Origin: a virus
Length of the DNA stretch: 47,751 bases
Virus record (IMG/VR): IMGVR_UViG_3300024518_002333
Coordinates: 1-47,751 of that record
Direction: 5' to 3' (one strand)
A program made the translations under genes and the position numbers. Within the stretch, counting starts at the first letter, position 1. Every line of letters begins with the position of its first letter. Shown here one piece after another: positions 8,520 to 16,702 of the stretch. Under the pieces are notes generated by a model that saw only the letters and a list, made by a program, of their open reading frames with translations, searched no databases and had not been told where the DNA came from.

Positions 8520-8538
8520 CCCGCAACATTGTTTAGAA
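8520..8538. repeat. Dispersed palindrome site 8 (degenerate half, right arm)
   Basis: CCCGCAACATTGTTTAGAA keeps the core but has lost the right-hand GG. It is the only one of the 29 without both CC and GG flanks. Confidence 0.7.
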
Positions 8539-8543
8539 ACCCT

Positions 8544-8571
8544 ATTGTAACACAACAGGGAAATTTGTCAA
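8544..8571 (-). promoter_or_regulatory. Sigma70-type early promoter
   Basis: Minus-strand TTGACA (8571-8566), 16 bases, TACAAT (8549-8544). The predicted start near 8537 is at the first base of the 8501-8536 hairpin. The -35 overlaps the stem of the terminator-like hairpin at 8567-8601. Confidence 0.7.
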
Positions 8572-8601
8572 ACGGCGGCGCTAACGGCACCGCCGTTTGA
8601 C
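8567..8601 (-). terminator. 12-bp hairpin after ParB protein 2, overlapping a promoter
   Basis: A perfect 12-bp stem (8567-8578 with 8590-8601) follows the stop of the gene ending at 8611. The T run after it is weak (AAATTT), so efficiency is uncertain. Its 3' arm supplies the TTGACA of the next promoter. Confidence 0.55.
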
Positions 8602-8610
8602 GCAGGACGA

Positions 8611-9618
8611 TTAGCCCTCAGCGTCCGCCGCGGCTGCTTTCGCTGCGCGAATTTCGTCAAGCTCTTTCTGGAGCTTGGCTTCTTTCTTCGCAGCGTTGCC
8701 AGCCGTACGTGCGGCAGCTTTCGCTTTCTTGTCTTCTTCGCGCTTGTCCCAGTCCGCTTTCTGGCCTTCGACAGATTCCTTGTCGAGGTTCAGAATCCAT
8801 GCGAGAGCGGCAATCGCTCCTTCCTGCGGGCTGGAGGCACCGGCGGCGGCGCAAATGGTTCCGATTTCAGCCGGAGTGTCCATTGCAGTCTTAACGTCGA
8901 CGATTTTCCGCAGACGTGCCACGGGTTCGAACACGACGGGTTCGTTGCTTTTCTGTTCGCGCAACGCCTGTTGGATTTCGCGCTTGCGATCCGAGACACG
9001 AGCGAGGAACGCATCGTTGTCTTCGCCTTCGGAAGTCCCGAACAGTTCGATCTGTTCGGCTTCGGGAAGCTCTGCCAAAGCTTGCGCTTTGCTCAGAGTC
9101 ATTTCGTCGTTGTCGAGCTTGCCTTTCAGCGACTCAGCCAACTTGTTCAACTTCAAGCGCTGCTTGATGAAGGACGCGGGGCAACCCAGGCGAGTGGCCA
9201 ACTGGTTTTCGGTCCAGTTCTGATTGGCGTCGAGGAGGGCTTTGATCCCGCGAGCATACTCAGCAGGTTTGGTTTCGACGCGTGCCAAGTTGGCGAGCAT
9301 CGAACGGATGAGAAGAGTTTCTTCGTCCGTTTGTTCGCCGACGAGAGCTTCGATGGTGGTCCACCCGAGTTCACGAGCGCCGTAAACACGGTGCATTCCG
9401 TCAACGATGCGGAAGCCTTCGAAGTCGATCTTCTCGGGGTCTTCTTCGTTGTACTTGACGTAACGCTCAACGTTGATCGGGTTGAGCAGACCGTCTTCAC
9501 GCAGGGTGTCGACGATGCCTTTGAAGTAGGTGCTGTCGGTATCGACGTCCCGCAACTTGATCCGCGGTTCTTTGATGAGGTCGAGGTCGATGGTGAGTTG
9601 TTCACGTTTGGTTGACAT
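8611..9618 (-). CDS. ParB-family DNA-binding protein 2
   Basis: The start is the ATG at 9618 with GGAG nine bases upstream. The 335-residue product has a ParB N-domain with GMHR (74-77, in place of GxRR), NLAR (110-113, in place of ENxxR) and a helix-turn-helix at about 135-158. A long Lys/Ala/Glu-rich helical tail follows (about 285-335). It is distinct from ParB protein 1, with little similarity outside the motifs. It is the first minus-strand gene from the divergent control region and has its own promoter, with a dispersed palindrome 18 bases before the start. This position suits a regulator or a DNA-organising protein. Confidence 0.88.
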   Translation of the reverse strand: MSTKREQLTIDLDLIKEPRIKLRDVDTDSTYFKGIVDTLREDGLLNPINVERYVKYNEEDPEKIDFEGFRIVDGMHRVYGARELGWTTIEALVGEQTDEETLLIRSMLANLARVETKPAEYARGIKALLDANQNWTENQLATRLGCPASFIKQRLKLNKLAESLKGKLDNDEMTLSKAQALAELPEAEQIELFGTSEGEDNDAFLARVSDRKREIQQALREQKSNEPVVFEPVARLRKIVDVKTAMDTPAEIGTICAAAGASSPQEGAIAALAWILNLDKESVEGQKADWDKREEDKKAKAAARTAGNAAKKEAKLQKELDEIRAAKAAAADAEG

Positions 9619-9635
9619 ATTCTTGTCTCCTGTTT

Positions 9636-9654
9636 GCCTAAACAATGTTTAGGT
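9636..9654. repeat. Dispersed palindrome site 9
   Basis: GCCTAAACAATGTTTAGGT lies in the leader of ParB protein 2, between its promoter and ribosome-binding site. Confidence 0.88.
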
Positions 9655-9676
9655 CTTGTATTTGCGGTTGCAGTTA

Positions 9677-9704
9677 ACTGTAACGACAGCCTAGTTGCTG
9701 TCAG
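9677..9704 (-). promoter_or_regulatory. Probable promoter of ParB protein 2
   Basis: Minus-strand CTGACA (9704-9699), 16 bases, TACAGT (9682-9677). The spacing equals that of the better promoters, and a GTTTATAGTT motif abuts it upstream. Confidence 0.45.
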
Positions 9705-9706
9705 CG

Positions 9707-9721
9707 TATAGAACTATAAAC
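9707..9721 (-). promoter_or_regulatory. GTTTATAGTT motif, copy A
   Basis: GTTTATAGTTCTATA on the minus strand lies just upstream of the -35 of the ParB protein 2 promoter. It shares its core with copies at 9996 and 40643. Confidence 0.5.
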
Positions 9722-9760
9722 GAAATGAGGAAAGTGCGGAAATGGGCTGTGAGGGACTTT

Positions 9761-9816
9761 TCTCGCGCGGGCGCGTGCGCTACACGGGCGCGTTATTTTA
9801 ATGATCACGCGCGAGA
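9761..9816. repeat. Inverted pair of 9 bp, GC-rich
   Basis: TCTCGCGCG (9761-9769) is the exact complement of 9808-9816, with 38 bases between. The function is unknown. Confidence 0.5.
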
Positions 9817-9822
9817 TTTTCC

Positions 9823-9853
9823 ATGATAGAAAATAAAATATTTTTTCTATCAT
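9823..9853. repeat. AT-rich 11-bp hairpin
   Basis: ATGATAGAAAA (9823-9833) pairs perfectly with 9843-9853 across a nine-base loop. It adjoins the 112-bp element. Confidence 0.6.
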
Positions 9854-9867
9854 AGAAAATTTCAAAG

Positions 9868-9979
9868 TTTATCCATTTACTGGTTGGTTTGATTAAAATA
9901 TGGATGTCATACAAAAATCGTACCTCTAAAAGAGCACGTGCCGATTTAGGCATAAATAAACCAGTAAATGACTAAACTT
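9868..9979 (+). repeat. 112-bp inverted element, left copy
   Basis: The reverse complement of this stretch matches 43441-43552 at 105 of 112 positions by eye, without gaps. It carries its own inverted arms CATTTACTGGTT (9874-9885) and 9959-9970, and a GCACGTGC palindrome. Both copies lie in the two large non-coding regions. Confidence 0.92.
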
Positions 9980-9995
9980 CCGAATTAACGCTAAA

Positions 9996-10013
9996 CTGTT
10001 TATAGTTGTATAG
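9996..10013 (+). promoter_or_regulatory. GTTTATAGTT motif, copy B
   Basis: CTGTTTATAGTTGTATAG on the plus strand, about 94 bases before the primase start. It matches the minus-strand copy before the terminase operon at 17 of 18 bases. Confidence 0.55.
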
Positions 10014-10081
10014 TTACGTCTACTTTAAAGAATAGGAGTTAATAATCTTTTAAAAGAAGTAGTATATAACTACCAACTCTC

Positions 10082-10100
10082 ACCATAACATTGTTTGGGT
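10082..10100. repeat. Dispersed palindrome site 10
   Basis: ACCATAACATTGTTTGGGT is a full consensus match ending six bases before the primase ATG, where it could block or tune translation or transcription. Confidence 0.9.
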
Positions 10101-10106
10101 CCAAAT

Positions 10107-12788
10107 ATGTCAAAAAGAACCACCATTATTAAAGCGTTCCTCGAAAAGAGTGCGCGGCACGAGCACCTTAAAGACCTCTTCACGCCGGACATCGAAGTTC
10201 AAGTTAACTTCGCACAGGACGGCGGCGACGTGGAACTTAGAACATTTAAAAATAGAAAGATCAAAGATTACACTGACGGCGTACAAACCTGGCCAGCCGT
10301 GCTACGCTTGCCGCGCAACTCGATGAGCGATCCGATCGACAACGACGTTGAAATGAACGGTTTTAATTTCGAGGAACACGTTGAAGCTGTAGGGGCAACG
10401 GGGTGGGATTGGCGGAACAAGGTTAGTAAGTGGGTAGGATTTGATTTCGACAGTATCGTCGGCCACAAGAAAGAGGGCCTCAGTCCCGAGGAACTTTCTT
10501 CTATTGTCACTTCTTTGAAAAGTATTGACTGGGTGACGATTCAGAAATCAACGAGCGGTAACGGGTTGCACATCTACGTTCACCTGCCCGATGTTCCAAC
10601 CGTCAACCATACGGAGCACGCGGCTCTGGCACGAGCGGTTTTGGGCAAAATGGCAGGAATGTCTGGTCAACCTCTTGAGGGACAAGTGGACGTTTGTGGC
10701 GCGGTCCTCTGGCTTTGGCACCGCAAAGGAGACAAACCTCGTTCTTTCGAGATGTTGAAGCAAGGTCATTGTATCCCGCAAAAGGACATCCCTCAGAATT
10801 GGCGCGATCACGTTAAAGTGATTAAGGGAACATCCAAACGCACGCGTCCGTCGTACATTCCAGAAAGACAAATTTCCACGTTGGAAGAACTCGTTGGTCA
10901 GTATCAACGGTTGAAGCTGGACCCCGAGCACAAAAAGCTCGTTGACTATTTGAACGCTAACGAGTGCATTTGGTGGTGGGAACAAGACATGCACATGCTC
11001 GTGACGCACACGCAGTATTTAAAGGAGGCGCACCTCGCGCTAGGTTTTAAAGGATTGTTTGACACAACATCCTCTGGTTCGTCAGAACACAACTGCTTCC
11101 TTTTCCCGATGAGAAACGGCGTTTGGTCGGTACGCCGTTACTCGCAAGGCGTTTCGGAGCATCCTTCATGGGATCAGGATAACAGCGGTTGGACACGCTG
11201 TTTCTACAATAAGCCCTTGTCCCTCGAAGGCGCTGTCCGCTGTTTTGGCGGCGTAGAGCATCCAAAGGGCGGCTACTATTTTTCTCAAACGGAGTTGGCT
11301 GTTAGTGCTTTTCGCGCTCTCGGGATGCCTTTTGACGTACCTGTGCAGATGGCAATGAGAGATGTTCGTGTTCGCGTGAACGCAAAGGGCCAGATTAGCT
11401 TGGAGCTCGAAAGGGAGAACAAGGACCGCGGAACGCCTGACGGGTGGATCGGTGAGAAAACAAAGTACGTAAAGGTCGTGGGCCGTGAAACACATCAGGT
11501 GAATGACGACACGGAAAATTACGACGATTACATTCGGCACATTTACGCGACAGGCCGCGACTTGGGTTGGTGCATCCAAACTGAGGACGGTTGGCGCGAG
11601 GAACCGTTACAACACGTCAAAACGATGTTATTGGGTGACGGCAAGAAAGGCGACGAGGTTAATCGTATTCTCGGAAAAGGGATTGCGTGCGCTTGGGAAA
11701 TCGTCAATGAGCCTTTCCAACCTGAGTATGTTGGTGATCGTAAATGGAACCGCGATCCAGCTAAACTGAGATTCACGCCAGATAACACGCGAGAAGATTT
11801 ACGCTTTCCTCACTGGCAAAAGATTCTCGACCACTGTGGACAGAGCATAACTTCTGCCGTGGAAAAAGATACGTGGTGTCAATTGAATGACGTTTCCACA
11901 GGTGCCGATTACTTGAAACTGTGGACCGCGAGTTTGTTTCAACAGCCTTTGAAACAGCTCCCTTATCTTTTCATGTTCGGGAACCAGGATTCAGGTAAGA
12001 GTAGTTTTCACGAGTCCCTTAACCTGCTACTGTCGAAAGGCTACATGTTGGCTGAAAGAACCCTTCGTAAGAAAGACAGTTTCAACGGTGAGTTAGCGGG
12101 ACAAGTCCTGTGTGCCGTGGAGGAAGTTGACCTGAGCAAAGAGAAGACAGCCTACGATAAAATCAAATCGCTGGTGACAGATAGAAAAATTGCAATTGAG
12201 GCAAAATTCAAACAGGTTTGCGTAATGCCGAACTCGACACACTGGGTACAATGTGCAAATAATGCTAGTTACTGCCCTGTTTTCCCTGGCGACACACGTA
12301 TCGTGGTTATTGAAGTACCGGACCTAAACCCGACGGAGTTGATTCCAAGGGACGAGTTGATCGAGCACTTGGAAGCTGAGGCAACGGACTTCATCACGCA
12401 CGTAATGAACCTTGAGATTCCGCCCAGCGGTTCGCGGTTGAATGTGCCTGTGGTCAACACGGACGCGAAGGAAGTTGTTTCTTCCTACAACCAGAATCCT
12501 GTGGACACGTTCATCAGTAACCACTGTACCGAGCAGGTCGGCGGTTTGATTAAATTCGCGCAGTTCTACGCACGCTTTACTGCGGGACTTGAGCAGGAGG
12601 AACGCGGAGCGTGGAGCAAAGTGAAAGTGAGCAAAGCGTTAAAGGTCAAGTTCCCGTCAGGAGGATTACCGCGCGAGGCCAACAAGAGCTACATTGGAAA
12701 TATTTGCTGGAATGGCGACAACATAGGCGCACCAGACAACCCGAAAGCGTGGAAGTTGCGCGACGGTAAACTTTATCAGGAGATATAA
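10107..12788 (+). CDS. Primase-helicase (AEP-type primase plus SF3/D5-like helicase)
   Basis: I start it at the ATG at 10107 (MSKRTTI); a TTG four codons upstream lies inside the dispersed palindrome and has no ribosome-binding site. The 893-residue product has an N-terminal primase part with GFDFDS (about 111) and a STSGNGLHIYVHL segment (about 148), the Asp pair and sGxGxH motif of archaeo-eukaryotic-type primases. The C-terminal helicase has Walker A GNQDSGKSS (about 624), Walker B VEEVDLS (about 671) and an N-rich sensor segment WVQCANNASYCP. It synthesises primers and unwinds DNA at the fork. It heads the only plus-strand operon. Confidence 0.9.
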   Translation: MSKRTTIIKAFLEKSARHEHLKDLFTPDIEVQVNFAQDGGDVELRTFKNRKIKDYTDGVQTWPAVLRLPRNSMSDPIDNDVEMNGFNFEEHVEAVGATGWDWRNKVSKWVGFDFDSIVGHKKEGLSPEELSSIVTSLKSIDWVTIQKSTSGNGLHIYVHLPDVPTVNHTEHAALARAVLGKMAGMSGQPLEGQVDVCGAVLWLWHRKGDKPRSFEMLKQGHCIPQKDIPQNWRDHVKVIKGTSKRTRPSYIPERQISTLEELVGQYQRLKLDPEHKKLVDYLNANECIWWWEQDMHMLVTHTQYLKEAHLALGFKGLFDTTSSGSSEHNCFLFPMRNGVWSVRRYSQGVSEHPSWDQDNSGWTRCFYNKPLSLEGAVRCFGGVEHPKGGYYFSQTELAVSAFRALGMPFDVPVQMAMRDVRVRVNAKGQISLELERENKDRGTPDGWIGEKTKYVKVVGRETHQVNDDTENYDDYIRHIYATGRDLGWCIQTEDGWREEPLQHVKTMLLGDGKKGDEVNRILGKGIACAWEIVNEPFQPEYVGDRKWNRDPAKLRFTPDNTREDLRFPHWQKILDHCGQSITSAVEKDTWCQLNDVSTGADYLKLWTASLFQQPLKQLPYLFMFGNQDSGKSSFHESLNLLLSKGYMLAERTLRKKDSFNGELAGQVLCAVEEVDLSKEKTAYDKIKSLVTDRKIAIEAKFKQVCVMPNSTHWVQCANNASYCPVFPGDTRIVVIEVPDLNPTELIPRDELIEHLEAEATDFITHVMNLEIPPSGSRLNVPVVNTDAKEVVSSYNQNPVDTFISNHCTEQVGGLIKFAQFYARFTAGLEQEERGAWSKVKVSKALKVKFPSGGLPREANKSYIGNICWNGDNIGAPDNPKAWKLRDGKLYQEI

Positions 12789-12789
12789 A

Positions 12790-12987
12790 ATGATCGACGA
12801 AGTATATAAGAAATTGAGCGCTGGCGAACGCCGTTCGCTAACGGTCTCGTTCAACCGAGGAAGCAGTCGCGTGGTTACGTGCGACAAGTTCTTCATCGCG
12901 GTGAACTCGGACCTTAAAAATTCAACCAAGTATAAAATTAAACAACAACGCGGAAAATGGTCCGCAGGAGTATTGACAGATGGCTAA
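12790..12987 (+). CDS. Hypothetical protein, 65 aa
   Basis: The ATG is at 12790, two bases after the primase-helicase stop, with AGGAG upstream. The basic 65-residue product (KYKIKQQRGKW) has no domain I recognise. It overlaps the exonuclease start by eight bases. Confidence 0.75.
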   Translation: MIDEVYKKLSAGERRSLTVSFNRGSSRVVTCDKFFIAVNSDLKNSTKYKIKQQRGKWSAGVLTDG

Positions 12988-13654
12988 GTATCCCGAAGTA
13001 GGTAAACCAGCACCGAACAAAAAAGCACCGTGGCATTTTCACGGCAGCGTTCCTGTGGCCGTGGACATTGAGTTCACGAACCTCAACCCGCTGTTAGGTG
13101 AAATCTTTCAGTTCGCCGCCGTGCCTCTAAACGCGGACTATGAGCGCCGCGAAGACATTCGACCTTTTTACGTGAACATGAAGGTCGAGTGCCTTGAAAA
13201 CGTTGACTGGAACGGTATTGCGAAAGCGTCTTACAACCGCGGTAAATTTATGGAGATTCAAAGCGTTGGTGTTACGGCTGAAAAGGCGCAGGACATGTTA
13301 TGTGATTGGGTACAGTCTTTGGAACTGGCCCCAGATCGGCGGCTGTGTCCCATCGCGGCCAATTGGCCAAATGATCGACCCTACATACAAAGTTGGTTGG
13401 GCGATGAGCTTTTCCACAATCTTTTTCACCCGTACTACAGGGACATTATTTCTGCCGTGCAGTTTATCAACGACGCATTGGTTTGGCAAGGAGAGCCGCC
13501 GGACATCAGACAGTGTTCTGTTGCCGCTCTCGCCCGATTTTTCAACATCTCGAACCCTGGCCACCACGACGCACTTAACGACAGCTTAGTGACCGCGCAG
13601 ATTTACAAGAGATTGATTGAAACATACAGCCGAGGGATGCGTCCCCGACCATAA
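12980..13654 (+). CDS. DnaQ-like DEDDh 3'-5' exonuclease
   Basis: The 224-residue protein has Exo I VAVDIEF (Asp29, Glu31), a middle NWPNDRPYIQSWL segment supplying the Exo II Asp, and Exo III HHDALNDS (His196, Asp201). This is the DEDDh arrangement of RNase T/DnaQ exonucleases, which trim 3' ends of DNA or RNA. The start has AGGAG upstream. The polymerase also has its own exonuclease motif, so this enzyme probably acts in end processing or host nucleic-acid degradation. Its TAA stop lies inside dispersed palindrome site 11. Confidence 0.88.
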   Translation: MAKYPEVGKPAPNKKAPWHFHGSVPVAVDIEFTNLNPLLGEIFQFAAVPLNADYERREDIRPFYVNMKVECLENVDWNGIAKASYNRGKFMEIQSVGVTAEKAQDMLCDWVQSLELAPDRRLCPIAANWPNDRPYIQSWLGDELFHNLFHPYYRDIISAVQFINDALVWQGEPPDIRQCSVAALARFFNISNPGHHDALNDSLVTAQIYKRLIETYSRGMRPRP

Positions 13655-13666
13655 CAATGTTTAGGT
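13648..13666. repeat. Dispersed palindrome site 11
   Basis: ACCATAACAATGTTTAGGT is a full consensus match. It supplies the TAA stop of the exonuclease gene and precedes the AAGGAG of the next gene. Confidence 0.9.
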
Positions 13667-13682
13667 GAACCAAGGAGAAATC

Positions 13683-13898
13683 ATGAAATATCTACACGTC
13701 GGCGGACCACACCACGCAACAAGTTCCAAAACGATCCAGAAGGGTTACACGGACATCACTATCCACCTGTTTAATACCCTGCTGGCACCGTCGGGAGCTT
13801 TGGAGACACGGATCGTAGTCTATAAAGATTGCGGTAATCACACATTCGTAGACATAATACACACGCTTCTCGCGGCTTTCCCTGATAAGGTGCTGTGA
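13683..13898 (+). CDS. Hypothetical protein, 71 aa
   Basis: The ATG at 13683 has a strong AAGGAG upstream. The product begins MKYLHVGGPHHATSSK and no family is recognised. It ends in a TGATG overlap with the next gene. Confidence 0.75.
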   Translation: MKYLHVGGPHHATSSKTIQKGYTDITIHLFNTLLAPSGALETRIVVYKDCGNHTFVDIIHTLLAAFPDKVL

Positions 13899-14116
13899 TG
13901 GGTGTCCTAACTTGTCAGAAGATAGATTGCGAGAACATCATGTGTGACAGGTATTCTTACGAGTACGGTTACATCTGTAACGAGTGCTTCGATGCTCTTA
14001 TCGAAGAAGGTCCAAGCGTCAACATCTCAGAATGGTTAGCCACTGAGCGTAAAACGAAAATCCCGAAGGTTGATTTGAGAATCCACTTCGACAAAATATT
14101 TCCGGTGCAAAGATGA
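13898..14116 (+). CDS. Small cysteine-rich, probably zinc-binding protein, 72 aa
   Basis: The start is the ATG at 13898 within TGATG, coupled to the preceding stop. Cysteines at 6, 11, 16, 27 and 30, the last two as CNEC, suggest a zinc-stabilised fold. The C-terminal half is charged. Its function is unknown; small zinc proteins of phages often inhibit host enzymes. Confidence 0.72.
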   Translation: MGVLTCQKIDCENIMCDRYSYEYGYICNECFDALIEEGPSVNISEWLATERKTKIPKVDLRIHFDKIFPVQR

Positions 14117-14358
14117 AAGCAAGCGTAAAATGGTACATGCTACTTGACAGGGCAAAGGAAGGATCACCTTTCTGGCGACTACGTACGGCATTTCTTCCGA
14201 ACATTTGCGTATGCAGATCCCTTGAAAGAGAATCTTGGTCCTATGAGAATACAGGCCATCGGATATACCTACGTTTCTGGTCAGGTTTTAGACTGGAGTA
14301 CGCGTGGGAGGATTTTAAACACTGTAAGAAAATATACAGGGAGCTTTGCGAAAGATGA
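14113..14358 (+). CDS. Hypothetical protein, 81 aa
   Basis: ATGA overlaps at both ends support this frame over the alternative frame at 14144-14371. The product is rich in Trp, Arg and Tyr (KWYMLLDRAKEGSPFWRLR). I recognise no domain. Confidence 0.65.
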   Translation: MKASVKWYMLLDRAKEGSPFWRLRTAFLPNICVCRSLERESWSYENTGHRIYLRFWSGFRLEYAWEDFKHCKKIYRELCER

Positions 14359-14447
14359 AACTAGATTTTGAAGAATTCTTTGTACTGGCTTGGATTATCT
14401 TTGTCATTTGTTTTGTTGCGCTCTGTCTCTGTCTCAAGATACCATAA
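14355..14447 (+). CDS. Small membrane peptide, 30 aa
   Basis: The frame starts in an ATGA overlap with the preceding gene and encodes MKLDFEEFF, a hydrophobic helix (VLAWIIFVICFVALCLCL) and KIP. This is a typical single-pass phage micro-protein with acidic residues first. Its TAA stop lies in dispersed palindrome site 12. A role in membrane inhibition or lysis timing is possible but unproven. Confidence 0.55.
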   Translation: MKLDFEEFFVLAWIIFVICFVALCLCLKIP

Positions 14448-14459
14448 CATTGTTATGGT
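14441..14459. repeat. Dispersed palindrome site 12, between convergent genes
   Basis: ACCATAACATTGTTATGGT contains the TAA stop of the plus-strand gene (14445-14447) and, on the other strand, the TAA stop of the late operon (14453-14455). It is the only sequence between the two converging operons, and no ordinary terminator is visible. Confidence 0.92.
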
Positions 14460-16702
14460 GTAACCCCAGGTGCCGTGTTAGTGGTCGATGTGCTCGCTTC
14501 GTCATGTTTTGTTGTGTCGCTCGGGTAATCAATTAAGAAGTAGATCACTTCCCCAGAAATCGCATCGCCGTAAGCGTTGGAGTAAACTGGAGTAACACCT
14601 TGGGCGTGTTGCTTATGGCTCCCACCGATGTAATGACTGTTCAGGTCGTCGCGCGAGAACCAGTGCCTCCGGCCAGGGTAGATGTAGGTTAGTTCATCAG
14701 TGATGTTGTGTGACGAGGCCACCGTCGCGGGATACCAAAGAGGCGTACCTGTCGCACTGTAATACTGCTCCACGAATTTAAGTTTCGAGGCCCGAGGTTG
14801 ATCGGCGCGCCAAATAACTTTACACGTCCAATTGGCACCGCCCCAACCTGCGAGCGTGTACGAGAAACTAGGATTCGTGTCGCCACCCACGTCGGGATAA
14901 TTCTCGTCAGTTATGCTCATGATGGCACCCGTACCCGTAACCGCATCAGGAACATCGTGTAATAACGTTCCAGAGAAACCACTCCAAGCTGAGGCTCCAC
15001 CAACACTGGTGTACCTCAGCTTAAATTTTGACGTGTAACGTGGGATGTCGTCAACACGAAACTGTTCGTAAACCTTACCCTCGTAACCTGCGGTAAACGA
15101 CCGAGTACCTAGCGAAGTGTCGTCAGCTTTAAAGAACTCAATCTCTAACGTTTCGGCGTACTCGGGAAGTTCAAAAGTAACGTAAGACGTTTTCGTAGCC
15201 CACATTTCCCCTGTTTCGTCCTTTTCTTCCCAGTCGGGGTTAAGCGGCGCGAGGTCGTTGACATAGCGGAACGCGACCGTGTTACTCCAATTACCCCACT
15301 GACCAATATCAGTAATGTACGGACGCACTTTTATCTCGTAATCGTGATTGGCTGGCGCAGCCGTTAAAGTAATCAATTTCGTGATAACCTCATCAGGCTC
15401 GCCGGTGTACTCTAACGGTGTCTCAGGTACGCTATCTTTAATAACCTGCAACTGGTAGCGGTTAATCGGATTACCACCTGCGTCGTTGGCAGTCAGTCGT
15501 CGCCACGTTACGTTGAAGTCGTCACCCGAAACGTACTCAACGTCTTCGAGCACCACTAGCGAGGCAAACGTTCCTGTGTCCCAGTATTTGTCATTCTGTT
15601 CATTGGTCCGCGCATCGACGTTCGTTTCAACCGTAACCGTAACGAAGCCCTCAAAATCCAACCCTGTGGACAGAACTCTTCCAGTGATTCCGCCCGTCGG
15701 CAGCCCAAAAAGGTACTCCAACCCGTCGAAGGCCACGATGTCATAGACTTCCAACCCCGCGTACGACAGCGGTAATCTCATGGTAACGCGCTTCCACAGG
15801 TGGCCGTATTGGAACAACCAGTAATTGAGTCGCGTCGTGACAGTTTCGTTGAGCAGATCGTACCCTAACAATGTTTGGGTGGTTTGCCGATCGCCATAGA
15901 GCTCGCGGTTCCTGGTCCACGTTAAGGTGTCGTCGCCCTGCTGGACGATCACGCGGGTAAAGAGTTCGGTTTCGTCCTTGCTCCCAATAGTGAACCCCTC
16001 GATGATCGCGTCACCGATGTCGACAGTCGAAGTGGTTGTGGGTGTAGGTTGCCGTAAATCGAAGCCGTAAAGAACATCGTTCTTGAGTAGTAACCCATAA
16101 GCGCCGATCCACGCGAGGCGTTCTATTGTTGTTTTATAGTCGGCGTTTTCTGTTGCTTCGATTTCAAACACGTCGCCAACAGTGTTTGACGCGTTGGCGT
16201 CCAGTGCCGCGAACGTGGTTGCGTCGTAATCAATATCGTCGAGCGTGTCCACGAGGTCTTGGATATGTTCACTGGGCTTTTTTGCGGTAAAAGACATATC
16301 TGCGAGAATCTTAACATCCAGTTGAGCAGTAACTAGACTAATAGTATATATACCACTACTAGGGTTTAGTGCCAATGGTGGGGCTATCTTACCAGTAAAC
16401 AGTAATAAAGGAGTCTCACCCTCCTTGTACACTTCAATAGTGGCCTTTTTGTATTCCAAGTTAAAGGCGTCGAGCGACTTGTTGCTAATAACTTCAACAC
16501 TCGTTGAGCCCACAGTAGTTAAAGCCTCTTGTCCGATCAGAGTAGTAATGTCCGCGAAGCCCAGTAAGATGTCATCGGTACTGTCATTACCTTCGGACGT
16601 GCAGGTAAGGATAACAGCGTCCGCAGCGTCGTAAACTTTAAACGCGAAGAGGATGTCTTTCGCGAAGTAATCGTTTTGTAAGTAAGCCGGTAACGTGATC
16701 AT
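14453..16702 (-). CDS. Tail tip or central fibre protein with fibronectin-III-like region
   Basis: This 749-residue protein is the last gene of the late operon, after three tail genes that follow the tape measure, where tail-tip or host-specificity proteins normally lie. The N-terminal half is beta-rich (VEVYKEGETPLLLFTGKI). Around 390-480 a segment with LVVLEDVEYVSGDDFNVTWRR and HDYEIKVRPY resembles a fibronectin type III repeat. No enzyme motif is visible. The start overlaps the upstream stop by four bases. Confidence 0.75.
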   Translation of the reverse strand: MITLPAYLQNDYFAKDILFAFKVYDAADAVILTCTSEGNDSTDDILLGFADITTLIGQEALTTVGSTSVEVISNKSLDAFNLEYKKATIEVYKEGETPLLLFTGKIAPPLALNPSSGIYTISLVTAQLDVKILADMSFTAKKPSEHIQDLVDTLDDIDYDATTFAALDANASNTVGDVFEIEATENADYKTTIERLAWIGAYGLLLKNDVLYGFDLRQPTPTTTSTVDIGDAIIEGFTIGSKDETELFTRVIVQQGDDTLTWTRNRELYGDRQTTQTLLGYDLLNETVTTRLNYWLFQYGHLWKRVTMRLPLSYAGLEVYDIVAFDGLEYLFGLPTGGITGRVLSTGLDFEGFVTVTVETNVDARTNEQNDKYWDTGTFASLVVLEDVEYVSGDDFNVTWRRLTANDAGGNPINRYQLQVIKDSVPETPLEYTGEPDEVITKLITLTAAPANHDYEIKVRPYITDIGQWGNWSNTVAFRYVNDLAPLNPDWEEKDETGEMWATKTSYVTFELPEYAETLEIEFFKADDTSLGTRSFTAGYEGKVYEQFRVDDIPRYTSKFKLRYTSVGGASAWSGFSGTLLHDVPDAVTGTGAIMSITDENYPDVGGDTNPSFSYTLAGWGGANWTCKVIWRADQPRASKLKFVEQYYSATGTPLWYPATVASSHNITDELTYIYPGRRHWFSRDDLNSHYIGGSHKQHAQGVTPVYSNAYGDAISGEVIYFLIDYPSDTTKHDEASTSTTNTAPGVTP
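15862..15880. repeat. Dispersed palindrome site 13
   Basis: ACCCTAACAATGTTTGGGT is a full consensus match inside the tail-tip gene, read as Thr-Gln-Thr-Leu-Leu-Gly. Confidence 0.9.

Larger units (their letters stand above)
9655..10081. other. Divergent control region, non-coding
   Basis: This region separates minus-strand early genes from the plus-strand primase operon. It contains promoter-like sequence for ParB protein 2, two copies of a GTTTATAGTT-type motif, two hairpins (9761-9816 and 9823-9853) and one copy of the 112-bp inverted element. A 51-codon frame (9953-9798, minus) has no Shine-Dalgarno and I do not call it a gene. Confidence 0.75.

Noticed and set aside
9798-9953. 51-codon gene on the left 112-bp element, and the 77-codon frame at 43461-43694 on the right one
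   Set aside because: No Shine-Dalgarno; all differences between copies that fall in the frame are amino-acid changing; the frames diverge right after the repeat.
14144-14371. 75-codon plus-strand frame overlapping gene 14113-14358
   Set aside because: It lacks the ATGA couplings at both ends that support the other frame.
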